64,000 bases of DNA from Daedaleopsis sinensis (taxonomy: Eukaryota > Basidiomycota > Agaricomycetes > Polyporales > Polyporaceae), in the NCBI GenBank assembly GCA_033807695.1, contig CM066300.1:1488001-1552000 (forward strand), in the 5' to 3' direction. Below the pieces are notes generated by a model that made no database searches, was not told the DNA's origin, and was given only the letters and a program-made list of their open reading frames with translations. Shown piece by piece: positions 52,876 through 64,000 of the stretch (within the stretch, counting starts at the first letter, position 1; each line of letters starts with the position of its first letter). Made by a program: the position numbers and the translations under genes.

Positions 52876-53217
52876 AAAGCCCTCCTCAATTTTGAGGGAA
52901 AGGGAAATCGGGGGGAAATCTCATGAGCTGATGTGCGAGAGCCGAGTGACAGCCGGACGGTAAACAACTCGACGAAGGACTTGCAAACGTCTCTCCCTCT
53001 CGAACAACTCGTTCTGTCGTCTTCGCACCCAGATAAAGGGGATGTCAATGTCCTTGGCTTTCGAACGACATGCGACACGACTGCTGTAGTTGCGGATCCC
53101 AGGTATACATGAGTGTTTTCGACGGCGTTCCGCGTTCGGCTGTCTCGCGCGCCCATCACCATCAGCTCATGAGATTTCCCCCCGATTTCCCTTTCCCTCA
53201 AAATTGAGGAGGGCTTT
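52876..53217. mobile_element. Foldback element with perfect 58-bp inverted repeats
   Basis: Arms 52876-52933 and 53160-53217 are exact reverse complements, starting AAAGCCCTCCTCAATTTTGA on the outside, with 226 bp between. No target duplication was found and there is no coding capacity. Perfect identity of the arms suggests a recent or gene-converted insertion. It is of MITE type; family unknown. Confidence 0.8.
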
Positions 53218-54410
53218 AGAGCCTGTTCGGTAGCCTCGGTAGAAATGGCCGCCGGCGGGAAATTCGGCCCGATACTGATTGTTCTGGGTGGAAATCTATT
53301 TAATAAATGATACTCAAAAAGGAAGGAAGGAGGAGGAGAACATCGAGTCGTACAGTATATTAGCTCCATGATCTGAACATGAAGAGCTTTAGAAGCCCTA
53401 TGCTGCTTAGGGAGCCTGGGTAAGTCACTAAACAGGTCGAAAATGCGGTCTTCTGGTGTGTTCAGGAAGTATATATAGAAATTGGAGAGTATATGTGTGC
53501 CAGAGCGGGCGCGCCGAGGCGCGCAGATACCGGATTCCTTTGATTCATTCCTACCCACCTATTGCAGCTCGCTTGTGTCCCGGAAAGAATGGACCTCTGG
53601 CGCGCCCGCCGCCATAGGCGGCGCGGTCGGGTGTCTTGAAGCCTGTTGACCCGGATATTCAGTACAGGAGTAGCAATGATGGGGTATCCTTGCTTCAGAC
53701 CTCTACTAGTTAGCACACCAGCCAGATTAACAGACTTTGACATGCTCGCCTCGAATGAACGCGGAGCTCCAGCGGGGCCGGCACGGCGATGTTCCTCGAA
53801 ATTAGCCAGTAGTAGTGTGTTGCTTCGGGCCAAGCAAGTACTGTACTTGGTATCGGATCTTTGTGCCTGTCTAGCTTGTCAAAAAATGAGGTGAGCATAC
53901 TTACTCGCATACCTTGTTTTTGTAGTCTGTGCAGTTGGCACAACGTGGCTATGATTGCGCAAGAGAACGGCGGTCACGAAGGCGAAGGCTCAATGAGCGC
54001 TTATAACGCACCATATAAGGTAATATTGCTTACGTACGCTATCCGGTATCGCTATCCCCAGCACAATCCGCAACCGGCCCAAACATTTTCTGTACCCGGA
54101 AATCGGGCGTTGCACATCGTGTATCTCTCTGTGCTGCGAAGTTGCAAGTGATGGCAAGTACTTGCCCGCCGGATTGCACTGCCGTCACATCAGACACTCA
54201 TGAACGGACCTGAGATTGTCAACGGCATCTCATCCCACAGACGGATCACAAAGGCATGTTGGTACATGTCCTCTCCGTGGACCGTATTATCGAAGAATAT
54301 CAAGTATTGTGTCCATCTCACAGCCTTGTGAACGAATTGCTCACCGATAAGTAAGTCCCGGATTCCACTGTCCGTCCAGCATCACTTCTGCCCCAGCTCC
54401 GGATCTCCCT
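53218..54410. other. 3' region of second membrane protein gene
   Basis: 1.2 kb without convincing genes. A small GGCGCGCC-containing palindromic cluster lies at about 53508-53630. Confidence 0.5.
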
Positions 54411-55699
54411 TTATCCCCTCGGCACCTCTTCTATCTCCCCAGGCTCCGACAGAGAACTTTGATCTGCAGTGCCGGTCAGCATCGATATCAGCGCGCCCAG
54501 AAGAAGCAGATCCTGCGCACCTCGGCCTCCCGGCGCGCTAGGGCCAGCTTCCGACGGGCCCGCACCCGTCCCACCTACGGCAGGTTGCACACCCGACTCG
54601 GAGTTCTGCACGACAGCCGTCGCAGCAGGGCCCGCTACGAACCTGCTGGTAGTAGTACTAGCAATCGCCGCGCCCGCCTCCACGCTGCGCAGGTACTGCT
54701 GCGAGGGCGGCTGGCGGCTCCTTCTGTACCGCTTCCAGTACCTGTGCCCGAGCGCGATGACGACGATGAGCACGATCGCGCCCGCGACGCTGATCGCGGC
54801 AGCGGTGTTGATGGCGGCGTGCGCGGGCGAGGAGATGTTGCTGACGACGCTGGGCTGCGGGAAGCCGCCCTGCGAGGGGCTGAGGGTGTTGGTGAACGTG
54901 GCGGGGATGGGCTCGGTGGTCGTGTCTCGCCTGCATGAATATCAACGCGCGTGTGTCAGGAGACGTGCCACTGACATGGAGCAGACATGGCATGAAGAGG
55001 GCACGAACGTGTAGACGATATAGTCGAGCACGGCGAGCGACTGGGTCGCGTTTGGTCCGGGGATGCCGTTGCGGATATCAATGTAGTGTTTTCCGGGGGC
55101 GAGGGAGGTGTTGGCGTACACGGGCACGGCATACTCGTATGTGTCCGTACCATCCGTACTGTTTGGCCGGTAGGAGTACGACCCGACTTCGAGGCCGTCT
55201 ATCAGGAAGGACAGGTCCGTAGCAGACGAGGTCCGGATCACACAGTACACGTAGACCCCTACACCTGTCGACTCAAGATGTCAGTACTTGACCCCGACGC
55301 AGGGTTTGATCGGAGACCCGCAGTACATGCGGAGATGGGAGATGTGAAGCATCGTGAGTAGCGTGCAGTATATGCTCACCTTCGAATGGTAGTTGCGCAT
55401 ACGGGGCCAGGCTCGAGTTCCTCGGATTGTAGACGCTCCCGTGCCACGTACTGAAGTAGGTCCGCTCAGCTGCCGGGTTCGCCTCCGTACATCCCTCGAG
55501 ACACGGCCCCCGAGTCCATGCGGCATTAGGCACGTAGATGACCCATGTGTTGTTCGTGAGCGGGTCGCGATAATAATCATCGACTGTGATATTCACGAGC
55601 GTGGCGGAGGCGAGCGAGGCCAAGGAGAGAAGGAGTAGCCAAGGCAGAGCTTGGAGTGCAAACAGAGACGAGCAAGTGCTTTGTGGCCGCAGAAGCATG
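54411..55699 (-). CDS. Type I membrane protein, paralogue with short tail
   Basis: Three exons. The start at 55699 gives signal peptide MLLRPQSTCSSLFALQALPW then LLLLSLASLASA; an in-frame upstream ATG at 55833 would add 45 residues and bury the signal. Ectodomain: LVNITVDDYYRDPLTNNTWV, AAERTYFSTWHGS, VYCVIRTSSATDLSFLIDG, LAVLDYIVYT. These align with VNVTIDD, NGTWHEG, FYIDNELVG and LLDYIIYT of the gene at 49455-51851, so the two are tandem paralogues. One transmembrane helix (VAGAIVLIVVIALGHRYW) is followed by a tail of about 120 residues ending EPGEIEEVPRG, much shorter than in the paralogue and without its SQ repeats and PPxY motif. Confidence 0.85.
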
Positions 55700-56490
55700 T
55701 TGCTGCTGCCGGTGATAGTCGACCGTCGTGACGAACGTCGATCGCTACAGCCAGAGCGGTCTCCTAGTCCTGTAGAGGTCCACCCAGAGCCTCTGGTAGA
55801 GGTGGGGAGGGTGGGGAAGAAAGAGAATGGCATGGACAGTGCGATTCAAAGTCGAGTCAGTCTGATGCGCGCGCTCACTGATGGGAGAGTAGGGACCCTA
55901 CTAGGGTCACGTTGATGAAGTTATTGAACCCGAGTCGTCCTTCCCCGGCATGATCGGAAGGCCTCCGTAGTGCTGGTGGTCTCCAGCAAGAGTCGTTGTG
56001 CTTCAGACTAGTATCGCAGAAGGACGTGAGCAGGCTGTCTGCACTTACGAGATGCGAGACAATGCTGTATGGATGTTGGAAGGTACATGAGCACAGCGTC
56101 CACCAATTTAGCGAACACACCGGATTGGCTTTATCGAAGGCACGCATCTCCGAGAGTCACTGGCTAGTCACTAGCTGGTCAACGGGTGATGAAAGTGCTG
56201 CATGCAGCTGTGAGCATGTTGAGGAAGAAAGAAATTGACGCCGCAAAACGCCCAGCTGAACGAACGCGTCGTCTGTTGCACGTGACCGTGTCATGAGTGA
56301 TGTCATGGAGGGTGGAGAGCTCGAAGTTCGAAGTGGATGTACGCCGACGTCATTCTCTCCAATGGACACTACTTGAACCGTCGACGAACACGTCGCGTCT
56401 CACAATCCTCCCCCCTTGCCCTCTCATCTCACGACTTCGACGACTTACTGTATAATCGCCCACTTTCCCTCCACACCAATCATTACCGCC
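55700..56490. other. Divergent intergenic region
   Basis: About 790 bp holding two divergent promoters. No gene is seen. Confidence 0.5.
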
Positions 56491-57006
56491 ATGTCGATGC
56501 TCCGTACCGCGTTCACCACCACTACCCGCTCTGCCATCGCGTCGAGCTCTCGCAGCTTCCACGCATCTCCGAACGCACAGGCCATCACTGAGAAGGTCGC
56601 TGAAGTAGCTGGCAAGGTACGCAGTATACTTTCCATGATGTCTAGCACTGGAGGTAACGAAAGGACGTCTATGCAGGTGAACAAATCTGTCGGAAAGGGC
56701 CTCGCATCCGCCCTTGAGAAGGGCGAGCAGGCAACGGAGAAAACGAAGGAGACCCTCGGTGCGTTTTCTCGACACACGGGTGACAGCTGCCCAAACTGAC
56801 ATCGACTCGTCGGGGTATAGGCGTAGCCAAGGATAAGGCGTCCACTGCGTCCGACATTGCCGGTCAAAAGGCCAACCAGGTGAGCGTTGGAGTCAACAGA
56901 CCTTACAACAAGTTACTGAAAACGAAAACCTGTCTAGACCGCCGCCGGTGTACGGAAAGGCTCGCGCGACTTCAAGCAGGATGTCCAACAGGAGGTCCGC
57001 AAGTGA
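56491..57006 (+). CDS. Mitochondrial LEA-like small protein
   Basis: Four exons with in-frame joins. MSMLRTAFTTTTRSAIASSS with RSFHASPNAQ is a typical mitochondrial presequence (Arg/Ser-rich, RSFHAS cleavage context). After it come amphipathic Lys/Ala/Glu-rich segments: AITEKVAEVAGK, VNKSVGKGLASALEKGEQAT, VAKDKASTASDIAGQKANQ, TAAGVRKGSRDFKQDVQQEV, ending RK and TGA at 57004-57006. About 112 residues. The repeated 11-residue-like K-A-x-E pattern is that of group 3 LEA proteins, intrinsically disordered stress protectants. Assignment to LEA rests on composition only; a generic mitochondrial amphipathic protein is the alternative. Confidence 0.78.
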
Positions 57007-57564
57007 GTCAAGGCACCACGACGGATGTAGTTTATAGCACTGTATAATAGCATGAGCAAATGACCGATCAATCCCTGCTATAACGTGTATACTACCAGCC
57101 CACAGAGTCCCTTCGTGTTTAGTATGAGATGACGTCGGGGAAAGGTATCAATTGAATGCGGGTGCGCGATGATTTGCTTTGTCAAAATATCATCGATATA
57201 CAATTGACATTGTTCACCATTAGAAACTCTGCAGCTCGTACATATCAGTGGCAACAGTACATAGTGCACGCCTCCGCGTGTCCGCCATGTGTTGCAGTAA
57301 ACCCCATCGGGCCAAGTTCGCACGCCGCCAAACCACACAGCATCGGTGAGCGCTTCGAGTTAGTACGATCGGTGATCCTGCACTCCAGTCTACCACAAAG
57401 GAGCGAGACTCAGCACCTCAACATGGAACATTGCGGCCTTTGTTTTAGCGCTCCCAGGCCTCAGTTGCACCGTATCGAGTGGCACATATGATTTAAATGA
57501 CGGTGGCAGCCCGCCACTGAGAGGCAACTTACTTCTCTCTGCATACTATTTTCTTCGCTCAAAC
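57007..57564. other. Intergenic region
   Basis: 558 bp containing the LEA-like 3' UTR and the C2H2 gene promoter. No gene is recognised. Confidence 0.5.
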
Positions 57565-59198
57565 ATGGACTCAGTGATACGCCATTTCCAGCTAGAGTAC
57601 CAACTGCTTCACTCGTTGGACGACGCTGGGCGCGTGCGTATCGCTCCCGCCAGCTCGGAGAACTCCATGAACCCGGGGAGCAGCGAGTACCGGACCCAAC
57701 ACACTCGCAACGACCTCACGGTCACCGCGGCATCGTTCGAAGGGGTCGAGGACGCACTGGCCTTCGAGGACTGGCTGGTCGACGACCCCTTCGCGCCCGT
57801 TGGCCCCATCCCCGCCGCCGTCACACCCGTGGATAAACCGGTTGCTGAGTACAAGTGAGTCCTCGTCGTCCGTCCCAGTCTAGCAGTCGACCGTCGTGGA
57901 CCGGGCTGACGTCGAGCTCGACTCCCAGCTTTCCGTCCCCGCTTCAAACGCTGCTTCCCCCCAACCACAAGACGGACGCGTCGACCGCGCTCGTCTCTGG
58001 TGCAGATGCAGGCAACGCCTGGGATGCTTTGTGCGGCCCGCATCTAGGTCTCGCGGAGCGCGACTTCGGAGCGGACACATCCTCGCTCGTCCCCTTTGTC
58101 GACTTCTTCCCGGGTGGGGCGGTCACGACGACGTCAAGTGCACCAAACACCACGCCAGCAGCAGCAGCAGCAGGAACGACCCAAGGTCTGCCAAGTGCCA
58201 CCCTCCCAGGCACCGGCGGCGGCGGCACTCACGAGCACCAGCTCGGCGGACTGGACGCACTCATTGCTATGTGCCACTCCCTGCACCTTCCGGCGTGGAC
58301 GTCGCCTTCTCCGTCGCCGCTCTCGTCATTGTCCGTCTCACCCGCTCTCGTGGGCCTCAGTACGGCGAACACCCCGCCGTATTTGTCGTTAAATGCGCTT
58401 CCGTCATCGTCATCATCGCCGCCGCCACTGCCCCCTGCATCGTCTTTGTCCATAGGAACCTCCCTCGCTGGCTCCTGGCGTGGCACGCACCGTGATGCGA
58501 ACTTGCCCCATGACGAGGCACGCACCACGTCCATACGCCCTCGGCAGCCCACCACCGAACGTGCAAAGCGCAGGCCCGCACCGTACACCGTGCCGTGCCC
58601 CCCGCACTTCTCAGACTCATCGTCCACATCGACCTCGCCGTCCCCGTCGCCGGTGCCTGCTTCGTCCTTCAGCCCTGCGCCCGCCCCCGCCTTCACGTCC
58701 GCGCTGAAGGTCTCCCCGCGGCGGAACGCGCAGATCATCGACGCCGACACCTCCCAGTCCACGCACGCCTCCGCCGCCCAGCCCGCCCCCAGGACCTCTC
58801 TCCCCAGCCCCAGTGCACGCTCAATTTCAAGTTCAGGCTCACGTTCAAGCTCAGCCTCGCGCAACTCGCCGCCCCCGCCCCCCGCGTGCCCCCACTGCGG
58901 CTGGACGGGCACCCGCGCCGCCCTCCGGCGGCACACCGCCACGCACACCGCCGGCGTCGGCCGCAACGTGCTCGACTGGGTGTGCACCGGGCTGCCGCTG
59001 TACCTGCCGATCCCGCCCGCGGCCGCGGCCGCGCAGCGCACGATGTGGTACGAGGGCGCGCTGATGCGCGGGGGGTGCGGGCACACGTTCTCGCGTCGGG
59101 ACGCGCTCAAGCGCCATGTCGACCGCTCGGGGGGGCGGTGCGCAACGGCGCACGATGGGCCGTGGCTCGTCGGGAATCGGGGCAAGGAGTCAGGATAG
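57565..59198 (+). CDS. C2H2-type zinc finger protein, putative transcription factor
   Basis: Two exons. Exon 1 is MDSVIRHFQLEYQLLHSLDD to PVDKPVAEY. After a 33-bp gap bounded by GTGAGT and CTAG, exon 2 runs NSRPSWTGLTSSST to stop at 59196-59198. About 530 residues. Most is Ser/Pro-rich and probably disordered, with a basic RPRQPTTERAKRRPAPY stretch. The C-terminus has one regular finger CPHCGWTGTRAALRRHTATH (C-x2-C-x12-H-x3-H). A second, atypical finger starts CTGLPLY and continues about 35 residues later with GGCGHTFSRRDALKRHVDR before a final Cys. This arrangement is frequent in Agaricomycete C2H2 regulators. Target genes are unknown. The intron is unusually short, so the splice site is less certain than the two exons. 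Confidence 0.82.
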
Positions 59199-59900
59199 TA
59201 CTAGGCGGTGGCACTGGACAGCGGTGAACGCACGAGGGCTGGAACCCATGGACTTGGTCGATCCTGCAACACTGTGATAAGTAAAATGTACGTTAGAGAT
59301 GGACGACTCGGACCAGAGGCTTGTAAACGTACTGTACGATACTTACTTGTGCCACAGCCAGAACTGTGGCAAATTATGCATCAATATAATCCTTGTAGAC
59401 CTACCACCAAATTGCACGGCCCCAGAATCACGGCGCCCAGCCGACGCTCGTTGGAGCGGGGAGGAGAGAACGAACCATGTTACAAGCTGAAAGGCGTGCC
59501 GATAATATGGGTCCAAGACGTCACCGTCGTAAAGGATTATACATCGTAGGCTGAAAGCCGTTCGTTCGTTCGTTCGTACGTACGTTTGAAGCGCAGCCCC
59601 CTCAGAGTCATACCCGACGCGCACCCTCGAGTCGCCCAGGCCAGGGCCACCCGAGTTCCGTCCCCGATGACCCGGCAGCCGCCACCCAAACACGCAGGAC
59701 GGCCCGAGAAGCGAACGAACGAAAGAATGCGATTAACGATGTGGAAGGGTTCGAAAGGAGGGGGGCGTCTAGTAGTAGAGTATGTGGTCAAGGGAGGGAG
59801 GGAATCGCCGGGACGGGAATAGGGATAGGTACAGTATTTTGGCCGGGGCTGCAGACGTCCGCGTCCGAGCCCCCCACGTCGGGCCGAGAATGCGACGCGC
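59199..59900. other. Convergent 3' intergenic region
   Basis: About 700 bp between the C2H2 gene and ERG5. It contains a short TTCG/TACG microsatellite near 59562-59585. No gene is seen. Confidence 0.55.
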
Positions 59901-62184
59901 TCACTCGCGTGCGCGCGGGCGGAACTTCATCAGGCAGTAGTCCTTCGGGAACAGCGTGGCGATGATCCTGGTGAACCACGCGGTCAGTCAACAGACACAT
60001 ACGAGAAGGGCATGCGTGGGCGGGGGCACTCACTCGACCTGGTCGCTCTTTTCCGTCCGGACGTGCTCCCACTCCATGAGCGTGCACGCGTCCGCGAGCA
60101 CGAGCGCGATGTTCATCATCGCGTACTCGAGCCCGATGCACTTGTGCGGGCCCGCGCCAAACACGAGGTAGTTCTTCGGGTTCTTGTTCGCGCTGCTCTC
60201 GGGGTCGAGCCAGCGCTCGGGGCGGAGCGTGTCCGGCTCCGGGTACACCTCGGGGTCGTGCAGCGAGTTGTAGAAGGACGGGATGACCATGCTCCCCGCG
60301 GGCACCGTGTAGTCGTCCGCGATCGGGAACGCCTTCGTGGTCTTGTAGGGCACCATCGTCACGGGCGGCTTCACGCGCATGCTCTCGCGCACGAACGCGC
60401 GCAGGTACGGCATCTCGTCGAGCATGTCGAGCGTGATCGCGCGGTCCGCGTCGCCGCCGCGCACGCGGTCCTGCTCGGCGATGATCTTCGCGTGGATGTC
60501 CGGGTGCTCGGAGAGGTGCTGGAAGCCGTAGATGAGGCCGGAGCTCATCGCGTCCTGCGATGCGAACAGGAAGGAGAAGACGACCATGGCCATCTCGAGG
60601 TCCGAGAAGTCCTTCCGGCCCTTGTACGCGGGGTCGTCCATCGAGCGCACCCAGTGGTCGAGCATGCACTCGGGCTCGTGGCCGGCGGCCATCGATTTCT
60701 TGCTCCGGGTGGCGGCGTTCTCGAGGTGCTTGAGCGCGACCTTGCGGCACTGGACCGCGCGGTAGACCTTGGTGCCGGGGAGCGCGAGCGGAAAGTTGAC
60801 GAGCTCGAGGGCGGTGGTGATGTCCCAGTACTTATCGCCGATCTCGCGGGCGGCCTCCTCTTCGATGTGAGGGCCGCAGAAGACGCGCAGGGAGGTGTCC
60901 ATGTTCAGGTCACGGCAGGTCATCATGATGGGCTTGGGCGAGGGGTCGGCAGCGGCGGCATCGAGCCATTGCTTGAAGTGCTTCCTAGTGATCACGTCCT
61001 GGACGTTGACATAGATCCTAGTGGACAGACACGGTTAGCAAACTGCAGTGAGAAGCACAGACGCGGAAGAAGAGGAGGAGGGTCATAGATGGCGTCATCC
61101 TCGACCGTAGCCCTGTCTCGTGGTTTGTACGTTTCATATTGGACAGCGGTGCCGAGCTCCAGATAGCCTCAGCTGCCCGATTTCTCCAATGGCAGTGCAC
61201 CCGGGCAACGCGCCCACAAGCAGGTATAAAGAGCAGTCCTCTTTCTCCGCAGGGTCCCAAGCTGGTCAATTCCCCCGTCACGCATAGGTACGTGCGTCTA
61301 TGCTGCATGTTCAGAGTTCTATTGGCGTTGTGCATATCCCACAATATCGTCTCGCATATCGCAGCGCATACGCGACAGAAGCCCACGGACCAAGAGAACA
61401 TACGACACACGCAGGTGCATTGGCAGAACGGGACGGAAAGATCGAGAGAAGAGAACGACTGATTACGTACCCAAGTGCCTTGCGGGTAAAGAGAGAGTTC
61501 AGAACCTTGCGGTACTCCACATGGACCTTTCCGGTAAGGAAGACCCTGGGGGCAGTCGAGGAGCGAATGAGCAGAGCCCAATGACACAAGGCAGCGAAGG
61601 CTTCTCACCAGTTATCGGGGCGCAGGATCTGCTTCGCGGAGTGAACGAGGCAAGGTTCGGCGTGTGTTGGCGAGTTCAGGATCTTGCGCGCGTATTCGTT
61701 GGACGAGGCCATCACGATGAAGCTGCATCCCCACCCACCCGAAGACGGTTAGAGACCGGATCGACACGGTGGTAGAGTTTCCGAGTCACGGGTGCAGTGG
61801 TTAACGCAGAAGGACAGGTACGGTCAGACGCTGCTATAACGGGGCAGCACGAGAGACACCTCACATGTTGAAGACACTGATCGCAGAGAGCGCACCGGAG
61901 TTCCACTGCTTCATGTAGCCCTCCATCGTCGGCCGCATCGAGTCCATGAACTTGCCGATGATGGGGATCGTCCACTTGTCACCGGGGAGGTGACCCTTCT
62001 TGTACCGGTAGACGGACTGTTCGAGAGCGAGGAGGGCGAGGACGATGGCGAGGGTGGTGTATATCCATGTTGCGGTGCCGGGGGAGACAGCGAAGAAGGA
62101 GGGGACGGGGATGTGGCCGCTGGCATCTGCGGTGAAGGCGGGGATGGAGGCAGAGGCGGAGCGTTCTCTGAGCGCAGACGCCAT
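59901..62184 (-). CDS. ERG5: Sterol C-22 desaturase, cytochrome P450 CYP61
   Basis: Late ergosterol pathway enzyme, introducing the C22-C23 double bond; ER membrane. The N-terminal exon starts MASALRERSASASIPAFTAD and contains the membrane anchor (TATWIYTTLAIVLALLALEQ). KWTIPIIGKFMDSMRPTMEG is characteristic of CYP61. Smaller exons encode VMASSNEYARKILNSPTHAE and LTGKVHVEYRKVLNSLFTRK. The main exon has the I-helix FLFASQDAMSSGLIYGF, K-helix ESMRVKPP, the PERW motif, and heme-binding FGAGPHKCIGLEYA with the axial Cys. The last exon ends LFPKDYCLMKFRPRARE, TGA at 59901-59903. Five or so exons, about 530 residues. Highly conserved single-copy gene; all diagnostic motifs are intact. Confidence 0.95.
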
Positions 62185-62681
62185 GGTGCAGGGGGTGTGC
62201 AGCTCGAGCTGGCTGTTGTGGGGAGAGAGACCAGAGGCGACGGACAGGAACGAACCACGCCTTGTCTTGTCCCAGTCGACATATCATTACAAAATATCCG
62301 TCTGCTTCACACCCTTACTTTCTGGCCCTCCCATTGGCTCCTTGAAAAATCGGCCGATTTGCGCAACTTGCTTCGTCACGCGAGCTCTCGTCTCCGTCAC
62401 GTGGCCGCGTTCCTCTGTGCTTAATCCCATTACTGAGCTGCGTTATTCACCTCAACTCCGTGCTCTCGGTCTTTGCAGCAGGTAGGGGTCGTAGATAGTC
62501 AGCATGGTCTTCATTCAAGTTCGACTATACAAACGATAAGCCCTTTGTGGCGCACGAACTACGTGATACTCATCTTGGCTAGGAGGCCCAAGTCAGCTAC
62601 GGACTACCAAGCTTGTAGTTCCTGGCTCATCCTATCCTCCAACGCACGTCTCCGAAAATTCATCCCATCGCCACAGAATTA
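62185..62681. other. ERG5 promoter and 3' flank of next gene
   Basis: About 500 bp upstream of ERG5, which also takes the 3' UTR of the gene on the right. No gene is seen. Confidence 0.5.
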
Positions 62682-64000
62682 TCATCGGCCAGCCTCCGCG
62701 AGCACCCGCCGTCGGGGCTGATGCGCAAACCTCTTCGCGCCCCCAAACGCAAGGCTCCTCGCCTGCAGCCCACTCACATCGTCCACACTCGGCAACGGCA
62801 GCGCACTCGGGCAGAACGGCGTCGGCGAGCCCCACACCGCCTGCTCCTTGACCGTCTCGGCCCCCTTGCCCGCGGTCCGGGCCCGAGCAGCCCCCCTGAG
62901 GCCCTGGCTAGCGCTCCCGTAACTGTGACTCGACCGCTCTGGGGCGGCCCCGGTGCCGCCAGCCGCCAGCGTCGCGCGCGCGGCGGCCGAGATCCCGGTG
63001 AAGTACGGGTGGTCGAGCGCGCGGCGGATGTTCTCGTCGAAGTGCGCCGCGGCCGCGCGGATGCGCACGCGCACGTTCGAGTCGTTCCAGAGCGAGCCCG
63101 GGGTCCCCTGCGTCGTCGGCACGAACGCCAGCGGGCGCGTCGTGGGTGGGGGCGGGGGGAGCGGCGCACCGCCCACCGAGCGCGGGGGCGCGGTGGAGTT
63201 GATCAGGGAACGGGCGCGGGCGCGCATCGCCGCGATGTCGCGCTCGTACTCGTCGTCCTCTGTAGACCCTTCCTCGCCGCGCGGGCTGAGTCGCGCTGTG
63301 GGGCCCGCGGGGAGTCAGCGTGCTGCACGCAGTGAGAAGACAAATGCGACCACTCACGCCACACTCGGGAGTTTCGGCGGGTCACGAAAGACGTTCCGGC
63401 GTCGGCGGTCGCGGTCGAGACTCCTCTCGATGCCCTCCTCGGCAAGGACTCCTGCATATCCCATCTCGACCGAACGGCCTCTCGGGCAGCGGTCTCTCTC
63501 GACAGCGCATCCAGCCGCGAGAGTGCCTGGGCCCACGTTCCCTCCTCCTCGTCTTCAGCGCCGTCGGTCTCCTCTCGTGCTGGCTCGGACGCTTCTCCGA
63601 AGCCGGGAGACAGCTCGGGCCGAAGGGCCACTCGAACGACCTCCTCATCTCCGTCCACGGTGTATCGCCGACGCACCCGGCTTGACATCTCATTCCACTC
63701 CTCTTGGTCACGCCGGAGGGCCCGCAGTCCCTCGATGGACAGCCGTGCACGACTCATCGTCTCGATGTAATTCAGCTCTGCGTCGTCGGAGGTGCTCCCG
63801 TCGTCGTTTCTTCTCGCGGGGGTCCCGGTCACTTGTGGGATGAGTGTGCGGGAAGGGAGTGATAAGGGACCATCCTGCCCCTGCTGGCGCATTCTCCAGC
63901 TCGGGCTCGGGGCGCCCTCTTCGTGTGAATCGGATGCAACGGGCGAACCGGTGGTCCAGCTGCTTGGGACGGGTCGGCGAAGATATCGAGCACGTACGGC
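62682..64000 (-). CDS. Unknown protein, 3' part (gene runs off the right edge)
   Basis: Two exons are visible. The first is open to the window edge and continues through MRQQGQDGPLSLPSRTLIPQ, ELNYIETMSRARLSIEGLRA and FVTRRNSRVWR, with acidic EDEEEGTW. A short intron (about 63298-63356, GTGAGTGG...CACAG) joins SPRGEEGSTEDDEYERDIAA and then GSLWNDSNVRVRIRAAAAHF, NIRRALDHPYFTGISAAARA, ending RRRVLAEAGR at 62682. It is rich in Arg, Ala and Ser, likely disordered with helical patches; no known domain was recognised. The in-frame Met at 63892 could be a start, but the frame is open upstream with similar composition, so the gene probably begins outside. Confidence 0.65.

Noticed and set aside
52845..53558. 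237-codon minus-strand frame
   Set aside because: It spans the foldback element and its flanks; composition is random and no splice or domain support is seen.
60012..61088. 358-codon plus-strand open frame
   Set aside because: Antisense shadow of ERG5; Arg/Val/Leu-rich with no domain.
1..64000. CRISPR arrays, bacterial operons, rRNA genes
   Set aside because: The sequence is eukaryotic with spliced genes; the tandem repeats present are minisatellites or satellite, without spacer-repeat structure.

Overview
The window is nuclear DNA of a filamentous basidiomycete, most likely an Agaricomycete and plausibly a polypore. The evidence is: very short (about 45-65 bp) GT-AG introns in nearly every gene; a group X hybrid histidine kinase; a zincless plant/fungal-type Fpg glycosylase; F-box proteins of the 'VCRLWRSLLLRTSAFWAE' type; ERG5; and above all a KDZ transposase with a CxC2 cysteine cluster and a basidiomycete-type Ty3 retrotransposon. 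Species-level assignment is not possible from the sequence alone.

Layout. 1-18.8 kb is host sequence: the 3' part of a hybrid histidine kinase, an MFS transporter, a GNAT acetyltransferase, ribosomal protein S29, Fpg-type DNA glycosylase, an intact F-box gene, a PIF/Harbinger-like MITE (16384-16854, TAA target duplication), and a damaged F-box paralogue. 19.07-46.36 kb is a transposon-dominated block. Its two ends carry the same ordered set of palindromes in inverted orientation, and between them lie a divergent pair of unknown genes (21.5-23.6 minus, 23.9-25.4 plus), an unknown MGRRAK-type gene (25.9-26.7), a complete and apparently intact KDZ transposase gene (40.7-44.4), and a 12.75-kb LTR retrotransposon (26724-39476) nested inside. 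I read this as one giant KDZ-type DNA transposon of about 14.5 kb, enlarged to 27.3 kb by the nested retroelement. 46.4-64 kb is host sequence again: a small basic protein, two paralogous type I membrane proteins separated by a foldback element, a mitochondrial LEA-like protein, a C2H2 protein, ERG5 (sterol C-22 desaturase) and the 3' part of an unknown gene running off the right edge.

The nested retrotransposon is the most unusual object. It lies on the minus strand with visually identical 747-bp LTRs and open gag and pol frames. (i) Its Gag reading frame starts inside the 5' LTR, encodes two hydrophobic segments there, and runs straight through the LTR end and primer-binding site. (ii) Gag-PR and RT-RH-IN are joined by a textbook -1 frameshift signal: slippery G GGU UUU, 6-nt spacer, long stem-loop. 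(iii) Between pol and the 3' LTR sits a 4-kb module with two intron-containing genes in antisense orientation, each with its own TATA box, bounded by two copies of the hairpin + polypurine tract. One of the antisense proteins has a Cys6 cluster of unusual spacing.

All protein assignments are from reading translations by eye; no database search was run. Exon boundaries were traced by hand for most genes, so gene spans are more certain than individual splice sites in the histidine kinase, MFS transporter and ERG5.
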